Assembly: GCA_030407085.1 (NCBI GenBank)
Contig: CM059582.1
Coordinates: forward strand, 13,931,501-13,995,500
Source: Trichopria drosophilae
Lineage: Eukaryota > Arthropoda > Insecta > Hymenoptera > Diapriidae
DNA length: 64,000 bases
Direction: 5' to 3'
In this document: piece after piece, positions 1-10,645 of the stretch
How the letters are laid out: each line of letters opens with the position of its first letter
Numbering within the stretch: position 1 is the first letter of the stretch
Notes under the pieces: generated by a model
The model's input: only the letters and a program-made list of their open reading frames with translations
What the model was told of the DNA's origin: nothing
Databases searched by the model: none
Program-made: the position numbers and the translations under genes

Positions 1-138
1 CTTATAAGGTTACATTTTGGTCTTAACTTTATCGTTTTGTGAGATACATGGATTTCCTATCTAAACGCCTTTCCTATCTAAACGTATTAAGCATCATTTC
101 AGTAACAAAATAGATACGTATATTTCGTACAAAGAGCA

Positions 139-1221
139 ATGGCTGCGCTAAGTGAACGAGAAAGAATAACCATTCTCATGATGAGAGGCTGGGGTGATAA
201 CCAGCGATCTTTAGAGAATGTGCGAACCTTATTTAACGCATCATTTAGAGAGGGACGAGAACCGATTTCTAAATCTACTGTTAGCAGAACAATAAATCGT
301 TTTGAAGTTCACGGTACTGTGAAGGATCTCCCAAGAGCAGGTCGTCCAGTAACAGCATCAACTGAAGAAAATGAGTTGAATGTCGCGCTGTCAATAACGG
401 AAGATCCTCATACTTCCATCAGGAAAGTTAAACAGCAGCACGACTTATGTTACGGTACAGTACAACGGATCTTAACTAAAAACTTAAAATTTCACCCATA
501 CAAAGTTAGACTCGTACAACAATTGAATGAAGACGATCCTGATAGACGCCTACAGTTTGCGGAATTAATGATGAATCGAATAGATGCTGATGCCGGTTTC
601 TTGAATCGCATCGTATTTTCTGATGAAGCTACATTCTTCTTAAATGGGGCAATCAATAGACATAACATGTCTTATTGGAGTGAAACCAATCCTAATTGGA
701 TGGTCGATAGTCGTTCTACTCAATATCCTGAAAAAGTAAACGTATGGGCAGGTATTATAAACAATGCGGTAGTTGGGCCCTTCTTCATCGAGGGTACCCT
801 TACTGGTCAAAAATACCACGATATGTTGAGGGACGACATCATCCCTGCTATTCAGGTTATTGTAGGCGAGGATTTCGATCAGACTTGGTTTCAGCAAGAT
901 GGTGCAGCACCCCATTATGCAACAGATGTTCGCAATTATTTGAGTGATGTATTCGCAGAACGGTGGATAGGTCGAAGGGGTGTAATAGAATGGCCACCAA
1001 GATCTCCGGATCTTACGCCCCTTGACTATTTTCTATGGGGTTATCTCAAAGATAGAGTGTATCGAACGAAACCGGTGAATATTGAGGAAGTAAAACAACG
1101 AATACGGGATGAGATCGCGGCTATAGAACCAGATATGATTAAAAAAGTCGTATCGACTTTTTATAATCGCTTGGGATATTGCCAAGAAGTTCATGGCAAT
1201 CACTTTGAGCATAAGCTTTAG
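139..1221 (+). CDS. DD41D Tc1/mariner-superfamily transposase, intact
   Basis: A 360-residue cut-and-paste DDE transposase. The N-terminal ~120 residues look like paired helix-turn-helix DNA-binding domains (SKSTVSRTINRFE near 44-56, then a GRP linker near 68-70 resembling an AT-hook). Catalytic aspartates are in FSDEATF (D162), QQDGAAPHY (D254) and TPLDYFLWG (D296). There are 41 residues between D254 and D296, hence DD41D; the last D corresponds to the mariner PSDYHLF aspartate. WAGI and GPFFIEG motifs are also typical. The frame is open over full family length and starts at the first ATG with MAALSERERI, which aligns with the start of the 354-residue relative at 51881-52945. It may be functional, though the left transposon end is not visible. 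Confidence 0.95.
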   Translation: MAALSERERITILMMRGWGDNQRSLENVRTLFNASFREGREPISKSTVSRTINRFEVHGTVKDLPRAGRPVTASTEENELNVALSITEDPHTSIRKVKQQHDLCYGTVQRILTKNLKFHPYKVRLVQQLNEDDPDRRLQFAELMMNRIDADAGFLNRIVFSDEATFFLNGAINRHNMSYWSETNPNWMVDSRSTQYPEKVNVWAGIINNAVVGPFFIEGTLTGQKYHDMLRDDIIPAIQVIVGEDFDQTWFQQDGAAPHYATDVRNYLSDVFAERWIGRRGVIEWPPRSPDLTPLDYFLWGYLKDRVYRTKPVNIEEVKQRIRDEIAAIEPDMIKKVVSTFYNRLGYCQEVHGNHFEHKL

Positions 1222-1275
1222 TAAGATACATAATTTCATAAAAATCTTAGTATACCCATCTTGCCTTAACTGTCT

Positions 1276-1335
1276 GGGGACACCCGCACACACACACACG
1301 CACACGCACACGCACACGCACACGCACACGCACAG
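1276..1335. repeat. (CACACG)n microsatellite in transposon A
   Basis: An AC/GC-rich simple repeat follows the transposase stop codon inside the transposon. The minus-strand reading is a poly-Cys/Val frame with no coding value. Confidence 0.9.
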
Positions 1336-1599
1336 GTGACGGCGAGGGGAACCACCTGAACAAAGCACCCCGAAGAGGTGTAAACCCGACCGTGCTACCT
1401 CCACGCGGTACATCTTGGGTAATGCTAAAGCCGGCGGTAGCATTGGAAACAATGTAAAAATGTTACCCATACATACGGTATTTATAAACGTATCGGATGT
1501 AAAAAAAAAAATGTATATTTTTATCCGGGAACAATGATAATGCATTGCACTCTGGAAACTCTGGAAACATTATGAAAATAAAACGGGGTTCCAATTAAA

Positions 1600-2242
1600 A
1601 AAAAATAGTCTTGAGCTTAGAATAAGCCTCAAGGTAATTTTCAAGGTTAAATTCAATGGTGCCTCTTGCTGAGTTAATTCGCTGTTCCGGGAGTTTTAAG
1701 TTTGGCCTTGAAATGACATTGCCGAAAAAAACGGCCATAGCATATTTGGACGTAAAATTTTGTGCTCTCTCCGAATCCGTGAAAAAAAATAGCAGTTTCC
1801 ATTAAAAAAAACAAACTTGACCTTGAAATAACCTTCAAGGTCATGTTCAAGGTCAAATTCTGTGCTACCATTAAATATCTCAGGAAAAATCCTTAAACTT
1901 TTGTCTGAAACAATTTCCAAAGAAATGCACACCCTCTGAGATATTTCACCGTTACGGGAGTTTTAAGTTTCACCTTGAAATGACCTTGCCGGAAAAATCG
2001 ATCATATCATACTCGGACGTAGAATTTCCCGCTCTTTCAGAATCCATGAAAAAAAATAGGGGTTCCCATTTAAAAAAATTAACTTGACCTTGAAATAACC
2101 TTCAAGGTCATGTTCAAGGTCAAATTCAATATCGCCATTAAATAGCCAGGGAAAAATTCTGAAACTTTTGTCTGAAACATTTTCCTCGAAAATGCACTCC
2201 CGCTGAGATATTTTGCTGTTCCGGGACTTTTGGATCACCCTG
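1600..2242. repeat. Subterminal AAGGTCA-rich repeats of transposon A
   Basis: Roughly 300-bp diverged direct repeats carry TTGACCTTGAAATAACC and TTCAAGGTCATGTTCAAGG (for example near 1815-1860 and 2080-2130). The same vocabulary fills the terminal repeats of the relative at 51466-53963. Such subterminal repeats are plausible transposase-binding regions. The TCAAGGTCA core also equals the known monomeric NR5A/FTZ-F1 nuclear-receptor site. Confidence 0.7.
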
Positions 2243-2251
2243 TATACTTAC

Positions 2252-4871
2252 ATATATCTAGAGGTCTGCCAAATTGGGTAGGATTCGGATTGCGCCCATA
2301 TATATCAGTGCACGAAGTTAAGGTACGGCCAGTTACAGAACAAGTACAGACGGTATTCCCATTTTTTAAACGTTGTCCAGGAGTGCACGCTAAGCAAATA
2401 TGGTTATTTGTTTATTGGTATAAAATCAATATAAATAATCGATATGGAGTGCATTTACTTACAGAAGTACGGGTTATAATCTCTTCCACTTTGTATCGAA
2501 TTCGATTGATCACAAGTCATTCTTATACAACTTGCATATCTTCCGGTATGACCACACGTACATTGATCGCAACCGAATTTGAAATATTCACCGGCAGTAC
2601 AGGCTGAAAAAGTTACCAATAATTATGGATTATTATAAAAGAGATTGAAATTATAGCCAAGGTTAATATGTATATACTTACATATTGTTGGATCACGACG
2701 AGATATATCAGTGCACGAAGTTAAGGTACTTCCATTTGCTGAACATGTACAGACGTTGTTTCCGTTTCTGATATGCTCTCCAGGAGTGCAGACTAGTCAA
2801 GTATGGTTAATTATTTAATATTATAAAATAAATAAAAATGGTCAACATACGGTGCATTTACTTACAGAAGTACCAGTTATAGTCTATTCCATTTTGTACA
2901 GAATTCGATTGGTCACATAACATTCGGTTGCAAGTTGCAGAATTTCCATTATGACCACACGTACAATGGTTGCAACCTAAATTGAATTGGTCGCCAGGAG
3001 TACAAGCTAAAAAAAGTTATAAATAATCGTCGATTATTATAAACGAGATAGAAATTATAGTCAAGTTTAATATATACTTACATATGTCTAGAGGTCTGCC
3101 AGATGGTCTAGGACTCGGTTCACGACGAGATACATCAGTACACGAAGTTAAGGTACGTTCATTTACGGAACATGTGCAGACGGTATTCCCATTTTTTAAA
3201 CGCTGTCCAGGAATGCACGCTAAGCAAATATGGTTATTTGTTTATTGGTATAAAATCAATAAAAATTTAGTTTAGTAGGTCAGTCAAAATTAAGTTTAGT
3301 TTAATAAGTCTCAATATTAGACAACTTATCATTTTTGATAAGATTTTGATAAGATAATGTGTGTCATTACCCGTACCAATATAATTCAATTAATTTGTTA
3401 ACGTATATTTCACTCTGTACATCCGATCTACAATCACATTTTTTTTACCATTTGATTTCCATTTCACAACACTTTAATTGTAAATGAAATTATAAAGGAA
3501 CTGAAATAAATATACAAATTTTATCATATATAGTATTCGATAGTCACCTGAAATTGTGGAATGTCCACTGAACAACTGATATTTTTGTTCTTCGTGATCA
3601 AACAAATTTTCTTGTGATATTAATGTCTAAATACAATCAATAAAAATATTCGACATGCGGTGCATTTACTTACAGAAGTTCAGGTCATATTCTCTTCCAT
3701 TTTTTACAGAATTCGATTGGTCACAAGGCATTCTGATACAACTTGCAGATTTTCCGGTATGACCACACGTACATTGATCGCAGCCGAATTTGAAATATTC
3801 ACCGGCAGTACACCGGCTGAAAAAGTTACCAATAATTATGGATTATTATAAAAGAGATAGAAATTATAGCCAAGCTTAATATATACTTACATATTGTTGG
3901 AACACGATGAGATATATCAGTGCACGTTATAGCACGTCCATTAGAAGAACATGTACATACATTATTTCCGTTTTTGATACGCTGTCCAGGAGTGCAGGCT
4001 AAGCAAATATAGATAATAATTTACTATGATAAAATCAATAATAGTAATCGTCCTGTCGTGCATTTAATTACAGAAGTACGAGTTATTACCTGTTCTACTT
4101 TGTATAGAATTCGGTGGACGGCAAGCCTTTTGGGTGCACAATTTTTGTCCATTTTGACCACATGTACAGTCGAAGCAGTCTAGTTTGAAATGTTCACCGG
4201 GTGTGCATGCCGTGCTGTTACCTGTAATAATTGTAATTCATTAGTATTTGGTTCTTCAATAACCACATCTCATATTTTCTTCCAGTCAAATGTTCATCCA
4301 AACAGATAGAAGAAGTAAACAGAAATTTAAAAGTCCGTAGCTCATTATTATGGAGGTATAATTAATACCTCCAATAGTTATTGCTCTACAAGCAAACTTG
4401 AAAGAAAAAAAAGTATAAATAATGTTGGAAGTCCATTAAAATCTGTTTTTGATTTTCGATCGTATATGTGCAATATTTCTGAAAAGTATTAATGCATATC
4501 ATAAAACTCCAATACCGACAACATTATTCTTCGTTTTACTCGAAGGAAGGAAGGAAGAATAACGGGGTTTAAATCTGGCAACATTGATAATTAAAGGCAT
4601 CCTTCGACGCGGCTGGATAAAAGATATTTTGGTGTTTCCATGTTATTATGCACACATTTTATAACCGGCGAATCTTTTAAAAAATTTAAAGATCTCTTCA
4701 GACACGCATACATATATCACACTTATATTAAATACACATAAAACTTATAAAGCCATTTATTGTACTTCATAAACGGTTTTAGACATTTAAAATACGTGTA
4801 TATTTACTCTTAGAATATTACTTACCAATGGCAACTGCAAAAAGTGCAACAAGTACGAATAACACGTACAT
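2252..4871 (-). CDS. Pacifastin-type multi-domain protease inhibitor gene A (5' part, probably damaged)
   Basis: Secreted serine protease inhibitor precursor read on the minus strand. Inferred exons: signal 4826-4871; domains 4072-4221, 3891-3998, 3674-3816, 3082-3219, 2866-3006, 2682-2792, 2463-2603 and 2252-2389. All introns have GT-AG ends in phase 1, so each exon is a self-contained module. Odd domains fit the pacifastin pattern C-x9-C-x2-C-x-C-x(2-3)-G-x(3-6)-C-x4-C, for example CTPGDQFNLGCNHCTC. The alternating ones lack Cys2 and Cys6 (CTPGEHIRNGNNVCTC). The residue two after Cys5, which is P1 in known members, is mostly Arg in six-Cys domains, suggesting trypsin-like targets. Exon 3674-3816 is 143 nt rather than 141, with two extra bases next to its acceptor, giving a frameshift. 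The first donor after the signal-proximal domain is GTAATT. The 3' end is beyond the window. Confidence 0.82.
3267..3634. mobile_element. 368-bp dispersed repeat inserted in an intron of gene A
   Basis: The segment is flanked by a 13-bp direct duplication AATCAATAAAAAT (3254-3266 and 3635-3647) that is single in the equivalent intron of gene B near 51225. Most of it (from about 3304) repeats the 5' flank of gene A at 4961-5291. I see no clear inverted ends, no poly-A tail and no coding sequence. The class is undetermined. Confidence 0.7.
4826..4871 (-). CDS. Signal-peptide exon of pacifastin gene A
   Basis: The 46-nt coding exon encodes MYVLFVLVALFAVAI plus one base, then a GTAAG donor (phase 1). 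The hydrophobic core and small residues before the junction fit a secretory signal. It is identical to the exon at 55289-55334 of gene B, which supports this ATG as the start. Confidence 0.88.
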
Positions 4872-4960
4872 TTCGTCCAGAGATATTAAACGTAACAGTA
4901 CTCAATTCGGACGAAACGCCTTGCTGAAATAATATTCAAAATTAATTAAGGGTGAGTAGA

Positions 4961-5291
4961 TAAGTCTCAATATTAGACAGCTTATCATTTTTGATAAGAT
5001 TTTGATAAGATAATGTGTGTCATTACCCGTAGCAATATAAGTCAATTAATTTGTTAACGTATATTTCACTCTGTACATCCGATCTACAATCACATTTTTT
5101 TTTACCATTTGATTTCCATTTCACAACACTTTAATTGTAAATGAAATTATAAAGGAACTGAAATAAATATACAAATGTTGTCATATATAGTATTCGATAG
5201 TCACCTGAAATTGTGGAATGTCCACTGAACATCTGATATTTTTGTTCTCCGTGATCAAACAAATTTTCTTGTGATATTAATGTCTAAATAA
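4961..5291. repeat. Dispersed repeat immediately 5' of gene A
   Basis: The same sequence as most of 3267-3634. It also lies upstream of gene B, where it is split by transposon insertions (about 55420-55531 and 61162-61276). It begins about 90 bp upstream of the gene A start codon and contains the hairpin CTTATCATTTTTGATAAG. Its position means it could contain or influence the promoter; this is inference. Confidence 0.6.
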
Positions 5292-5299
5292 TGAACGCG

Positions 5300-6500
5300 A
5301 TTTTCAATTACGACACTAGCATACACTGTCAATTATTTGGATGACTTTTGCGAAAAGTTAAAGTGCATAACTGCAGTCAAAACTATAAAAGAAATTGAAA
5401 AATTGTTATGTCAAATGGGCTACTTGCATCAAAATTTTTTGTTGGTTTTTATTGGATCATTATAAAGTATGGGTTAGATTATTACATACAAAAATACATT
5501 CCTGTGTTTTTTGTGAGTTTTTATATATTTTTTGAACACTTAAAGTTCGACTACTTTTGAAACGACCTGTTTTGCGCGCTATTGAGGCGTGACGTCACTG
5601 TTCACTCTGTAACCTAACCTTTCTGTCCCATATATACAAACAATACAAAACTCCGAAATCAGTTGAACTCCAATATTGAAAATGTCAACACAAAATACGG
5701 TTTCTGCCTAACACTGTGCTCCGGGCAAACCCTTTCACGTATATAGCAATATTTGTTTTCCCTGCATAGTTCTACGTATCCAACAGCCGAATCTCCATAA
5801 TTCTCGCATTTTGACCTACAATAAAATCATTTTTAATATTCACATTATCTTATAACGATATTATAATTAGATATATACATTATCAGAACATATCAGTATT
5901 GGGTGTGACATTTTGAGGTTATGTCACTCTGCTTCAATGATAAATTGATGTAAATACATTAAAATAATTTGTAAAATTAGAAGAATTAAGTATATTTTCT
6001 ATTTTAAATTTAATTAAATTGTTTTAAATGTAAAGAAAATTACCTGTCAGTCTTGACTCCTCTGCTTTCAGCAACATTAAAGAACTCATTATTTTAAAAA
6101 AAATCAGTCACCATGAATATATTAATCGTCGGCAAATTGTCGGACTGAGCACGTACAAAAAATTTGTTTCTTGACATGCTCAAAAATATAATTTTCTCCT
6201 TGACAAACGTATTGTTTCAATATTTGCTATATAACTTTCTGTTTACCCGGGAAAAAAGTTCGAAATCTCATTCAAACCGACGATGAATATCTACGTCACG
6301 ACCATCGCGACCAATCACAAACGTTTCTGAAGATTGCATTTTTTCAAATTTTATTAATTTTTTTTGGAACTTCTCATTATCAAAAAAATTTTTCAATATT
6401 TTTTTCAGGTTTATGGGGGTTTATAGAAAGTCTACATATTTTTTGTGGATTTTTAAATTTTTGATGCAAGTAGCCCATTTGCTAAATTAGGTCATATTTA
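5300..6500. mobile_element. ~1.07-kb non-coding TIR element
   Basis: Inverted ends CAAATGGGCTACTTGCATC are near 5413 and (inverted) 6468-6486, continuing as CAAAATTT. There is no transposase. Inside are the CRE palindrome TGACGTCA (~5590) and a CCAAT-type motif (~6320). The element is absent from the related flank near 61.27 kb, where sequence jumps from the 5.2-kb type to the 6.78-kb type. A direct target-site duplication was not recognisable. Confidence 0.6.
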
Positions 6501-7400
6501 AATGTTAATTAAATAGTTTGGAAATTTGTTTTGTGTGTAAATCGAACTTATATACATTATACTAATAAAAATACAATTACGTCTATCGTCTGTTAATGAT
6601 TAATAGCGAGGGAAAACCTATTCTGAATTATAGAATGTGAGTCAAAAATTCCGATTTTAAAAGTAATTTTGATTAACAATAATGAATTGAAAATTCATTT
6701 TATGAATTACACGATACGATTTATTGATTCGTTGATAACAAATTTTTAAACATCTCATTCGTTGAAACATCCATCAGGCGCATGATATATATTATTGATA
6801 AAGGAATCGAACTGGAAAATAGAATTTTCCTACACTTATCTGATATTTTATTCCTAAAAAGTAGTGTTCTATTTCTCGAATAGATTTGAGATCTTTTAAT
6901 ATTTAATTATATAAATACTCTGACTCCTCTTCAAAGAATTTGTTTAATATACGCGCTTAAGCCATTATAAATGAAATTATTCAAACTTGTTAAATAAAAG
7001 TTAATTGTTGAATGATACATTTGTAATATTGATTAATGTCTTGGATCAAGGATCCTTCGAAATAATAGCACATAGAATAATACAATGATAATAACCAAAA
7101 GAATAAGAAAAGGAACTCAAGATTACATCCTATTAAATGTTGTTCAATATCGGCAACTTCAATGTTCGCATCAGGGCCCTGCCAAAACGGTACCTCTAAT
7201 CAGCGTTTCGACCCTGCATGTCATGTGACAATGGTTGCGTCCCTCTATGAAAAGGCGCTCAACGCTAATTAATTAGTTAGTTAGTTAGTAGATAGATTTC
7301 GAACAATTAACGACGGCTCATAGCATATTTATCGCACGCGTTCGAAAGTACCGGTGAACTTCTTAAAGCGTAGTTTGCTCGGAGACACTTAGTCTCTTTC
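6500..7400. other. AT-rich intergenic DNA, no gene seen
   Basis: No convincing coding region or RNA gene. A stretch from about 6777 to 6985 recurs at 61276-61470, marking it as part of the duplicated flank of the pacifastin genes. Confidence 0.6.
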
Positions 7401-7401
7401 G

Positions 7402-7409
7402 CTATATAA
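7402..7409 (+). promoter_or_regulatory. TATA-like box, weak candidate
   Basis: TATATAAA lies just outside the 7-kb palindrome, followed within 40 bp by a small GC-richer stretch and a 63-codon open frame (7434-7625) of no recognised family. The spacing would suit a core promoter but nothing else supports it. Confidence 0.2.
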
Positions 7410-8566
7410 AGTGTCGGAATTCGCGGCGCATGTTTGTATTTCGCGCAGTGCATGATTAGTGCAAAACAAAGTCAGCTCAATAAACTGAAGAATAAAGTGC
7501 GAAAAGGAGTCCTTCAGTGCATCCGTCATTTCTCTACCTCGCACCCTCTTCCCGTACAATCTCGATACGGAACAAATGTTAAACAAAAACACAGATCGCG
7601 TAATAAACTATTGGTGCTTGCATAGTGGGCGTTACGAGTCGACATAAAAAAGAAGAAGCAGTAAGGTATTTAGTACTGTACTATTAACACGGGGCTGTTC
7701 GATGTGAAGTGAAGAAAATCGAATAGCTGCCGATTCTAATGGTAGAACCGTCAGCCATTCTGATACATGTACGAAAGTGTAGTACATGAAGTCTAAAAAA
7801 AGAGGCGCATCTCTTTTCCGAAAGTCCAAGCGTGCCCGCTTTCGTGAGCAAGTTTTAGAAGGCCTTCAATCTGTAATATATTGAATATAGTCGAAAACGT
7901 GCATATTTCTTGTACTCTCAGAGACACAACGAATGCTATAAGAATTTTATCATATTGCTTTATACTCTATCGAGCTCTTATGTCGATTGTATTGCGGGTG
8001 ATTAGTGCGAACAATTTGATAAAACTGTTTGATCATGCATGCAGAGTAATGCATAGAAATCGTTGAATTTATAATAAGAAACTAAAATGTAATTAAGTTA
8101 TGAGGCTAAAATCGATATTACACAAAAGTCAATCGAAATTTGTCTATTAATTAATGAGAACATCAGATTAAGTTCTATTCATCATGTGGCATGCAGAGAG
8201 AATTCGATATTTCAATTGAATTTTTTTATAATTGAATGTCACACCAGTATTTTAATATATAGTTTCATTACTACTCTTATGACAAATTAACCAACGCCTT
8301 ATACGCCTCAATCAGATTTGTTCAATTTAAATTTATTTCTTAAACGCGTGTACACAATCGCATGGCAATAGTGCCATGATTCAAGCTTTAAGCGAGAGCT
8401 AATTTAATTAAACCGAACCAATCCGCTTAATACGAAAAAGCAAATGTATATGAAGTAGAAAATTGTCATTGATATTGAAACATCGAAGTGCAGCTCCTTG
8501 CAGCAAAGCATTAACATGACGAAAGGGTTTTCTCAGAATCACGATTGCCAAAAATTGCAAAAATCG

Positions 8567-8846
8567 TTTTATTTGATAGTAAGTCACTAAACACTGTCAA
8601 TTATGTAATAGAAATCCTTAATATCTAATAATAAAGTTTCGTATTAAGCTCGGTGCGTTCGTTGCACGGCCTAGTCGTTAACGCAAGTGCGTGGTAATAT
8701 TGCGCCTCGTAGGTTCGTATTCACCCGATTCATTAGATTTATTAATTTATTTATGAGTGTCATATAAATGTAAAATGATTATAATTTAGGATAGGCAAGG
8801 TTGTTGGTGTCGTTATAGTATTAAATTGTGACGTTTAAAGTAGTGT
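8567..8846 (+). mobile_element. SINE-like insertion with tRNA-like head
   Basis: The segment is present in the left palindrome arm and absent from the right, flanked by GTTTT on both sides. Within it, 8651-8730 has an A-box-like GGCCTAGTCGTTAAC and a B-box-like GGTTCGTATTC at roughly tRNA spacing. This fits a tRNA-derived SINE better than a functional tRNA, since acceptor-stem pairing is poor. Confidence 0.45.
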
Positions 8847-9375
8847 TTTCTAATGAAGATAAGTTTTCTTGTAAATCCACTTCAGATTGCTGGGATTCCC
8901 TTTTTAACCTTTCAGTTGTTAATATACAAAGTTTACTATGAACAAGCCGTTATTGTTAGTGTTTTTACTACTGAATAGTATTTTGATTGACTAGAGAAGA
9001 GTATTTTTCAATGTAGATTGTCAATTTACAAACTGTTTGTATTTTAACCTCAAAGCACGTGTAACTCTATACGTATACAAACATACAAACACTTATACTT
9101 GCTTTTAAATGAGTGTAAGAGAGACAGACTTGTGTAAATACACTCAATGGCAAAAGTACCCACGACTGCAGATTTCTCGTCTAATTGTCCGAACGGACCT
9201 CGGACGATGGTCGAGCGAAAATCGGATGGCACTCGAGCGTACCTCGGATTGTTGCAATTAATAGCGAGTTCCAATCGATAAACGGAAGAATCCGAGAGCA
9301 CTACGGGAATACTGCGTAAAGGAGAAACCTTGCTTCGTTGGGAATACGGATCGCTTCGAGATAATCGGGATATAT

Positions 9376-9484
9376 AGGGTTGGAATTTTTGGTCGCGACT
9401 AAATCTCAAACTCTGCCCGAAAGTCACCCAAAGTCACGTTTGACATGAGTTTGTTAATGAGTCACGACCAAAAATTCCAGCCTA
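9376..9484. mobile_element. 109-bp hairpin MITE in left arm
   Basis: Imperfect inverted ends: AGGGTTGGAATTTTTGG at 9376 against CCAAAAATTCCAGCCT at the other end, with inner pairing AAACTC/GAGTTT. Nearly the whole unit can fold. The equivalent copy in the right arm is at 13352-13459. Confidence 0.55.
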
Positions 9485-9652
9485 ACAGAGACGTGTGATC
9501 TGTTTAACGCATCTAACGTATGTTCAAATTTGAAAAAATGTATGAAAATATCTCGAAGTGATCCAAAATTCCCAATGGTACACCTGGAGTGCTCCCAGGT
9601 CGATCCGTTTCCTCAATTGGAAATCGCTATAAATCTCTATAATCCGAGGTAA

Positions 9653-9775
9653 AGACCCTCTAGTCAGAGACGAGATATGAGAGGTCCTTTTCGACGCCAT
9701 GTTGTGTACTTCAATGCTAAACACATAGGGCGCTAACAGAAAATGGCTTATGTCTCGTCTCTGACTAGAGGGTCT
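9653..9775. mobile_element. 123-bp MITE in left arm
   Basis: Inverted ends AGACCCTCTAGTCAGAGACG and its complement (about 26 bp, one or two mismatches). TAATCCGAGG occurs close to both flanks. The inverted-arm counterpart is 13060-13182. No coding content. Confidence 0.65.
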
Positions 9776-10149
9776 CTAATCCGAGGCACGCTCCAGCGCC
9801 GTCCGATGTCCTTTCGAGCATCGCCCGAGGCTCCATCGAGCATCGGTCGAGGACCACTCGAGCTTTGTACACAGTTAAGGTCTGTTCAAATCTGAAAAAA
9901 GGTATGAAAATATCTCGAAGCGATCCGAAGTTCCCAATGAAGCAAGGTTGCTCCCTCACGCGGTGCTCATGGAGTGTCCGTATAGATCGACCCGTTATCC
10001 CCATGGGAAATCGCAATAAATTGCAATAATCCGAAGCCCGCCCCGCCCGATTATTGCCCGAAGCCCCATCGAGCTTCGTCCATGGCCCGAGATCTGCTCG
10101 AGCGTCTCCGAGCAGAAACGGGCAACCCCAAGAGGCATCGGGCGGCCCC

Positions 10150-10500
10150 GAGCCGCCCGAGCAATCTCGAGCGGCATCGGGCGACCCACAGCGACCTCGA
10201 GCGATCTCGAACATCTCGAGCGACCTCGAGCTGCCTCGAGCGACCTCGAGCGATCTCGAGCGACCTCGAACCATCCCAAACGACCTCGAGCGATCCCGAA
10301 CGACCTCGAGCGATCCCGAGCGACCTCGAGCTGCCTCGAGCGACCTCGAGCGATCTCGAGCGACCTCGAACGACCTCGAGCGATCCCGAACGACCTCGAG
10401 CTGCCTCGAGCGACCTCGAGCGATCTCGAGCGACCTCGAACGATCCCGAGCGACCTCGTGCGATCCCGAGCCATCTCGGGCACCCTCGGGCGGTACCGGG
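10150..10500. repeat. 10-bp minisatellite (CGAYCTCGAG)n, left arm
   Basis: About 30 units with an exact 10-bp period and variants CGACCTCGAG, CGATCTCGAG, CTGCCTCGAG and CGATCCCGAA. Because 10 is not a multiple of three the translation repeats every 30 bp, so all frames give Arg/Ser/Glu-rich pseudo-proteins with no coding value. Confidence 0.92.
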
Positions 10501-10645
10501 CGATTCCGAGCAAAAAGAAAAGTATTTAACTTGTAACATATTCCACATACAAGATTCAGGAAAGAAAGTTATTTCATTATTTACATTTCAAAATTTAGAA
10601 TTCAGAATTAATTCAATTAATTTATTATTTACTATACAACAATCA

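Larger units (their letters stand above)
1..2242 (+). mobile_element. Tc1/mariner DD41D transposon A, right portion (left end outside window)
   Basis: The element contains an intact transposase (139-1221) and ends at 2242 in CACCCTG, followed by the target dinucleotide TA. The left terminus lies before base 1. The end matches in type the complete relative at 51466-53963, whose end is CAGGGTCATCG. Between the stop codon and the right end are a (CACACG)n microsatellite and several blocks of AAGGTCA-type repeats. It sits about 9 bp inside the intron that follows a pacifastin exon (2252-2389), so it separates the visible part of gene A from its 3' exons. Family assignment is by transposase similarity and TA target site; left-end completeness cannot be judged. 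Confidence 0.9.
7606..10645 (+). repeat. Left arm of 7-kb inverted repeat (Foldback-like)
   Basis: This ~3.04-kb segment is matched in inverted orientation by 12214-14646, apart from indels. The left arm has about 290 bp extra at 7980-8280 and about 280 bp at 8567-8846. From outside in the arm contains a unique outer part, two small MITE-like hairpins (9376-9484 and 9653-9775) and a 10-bp minisatellite next to the inner end. Drosophila Foldback elements are known for very long terminal inverted repeats with short tandem units in the inner part, so the layout is similar. I see no transposase and no clear target-site duplication. Confidence 0.85.

Noticed and set aside
1033..1545. 170-codon minus-strand ORF with a Cys/Val run
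   Set aside because: Antisense to the transposase end and the (CACACG)n microsatellite.
8651..8730. tRNA gene
   Set aside because: Only the A- and B-box regions resemble a tRNA; acceptor and anticodon stems do not pair well, so a SINE head is more likely.
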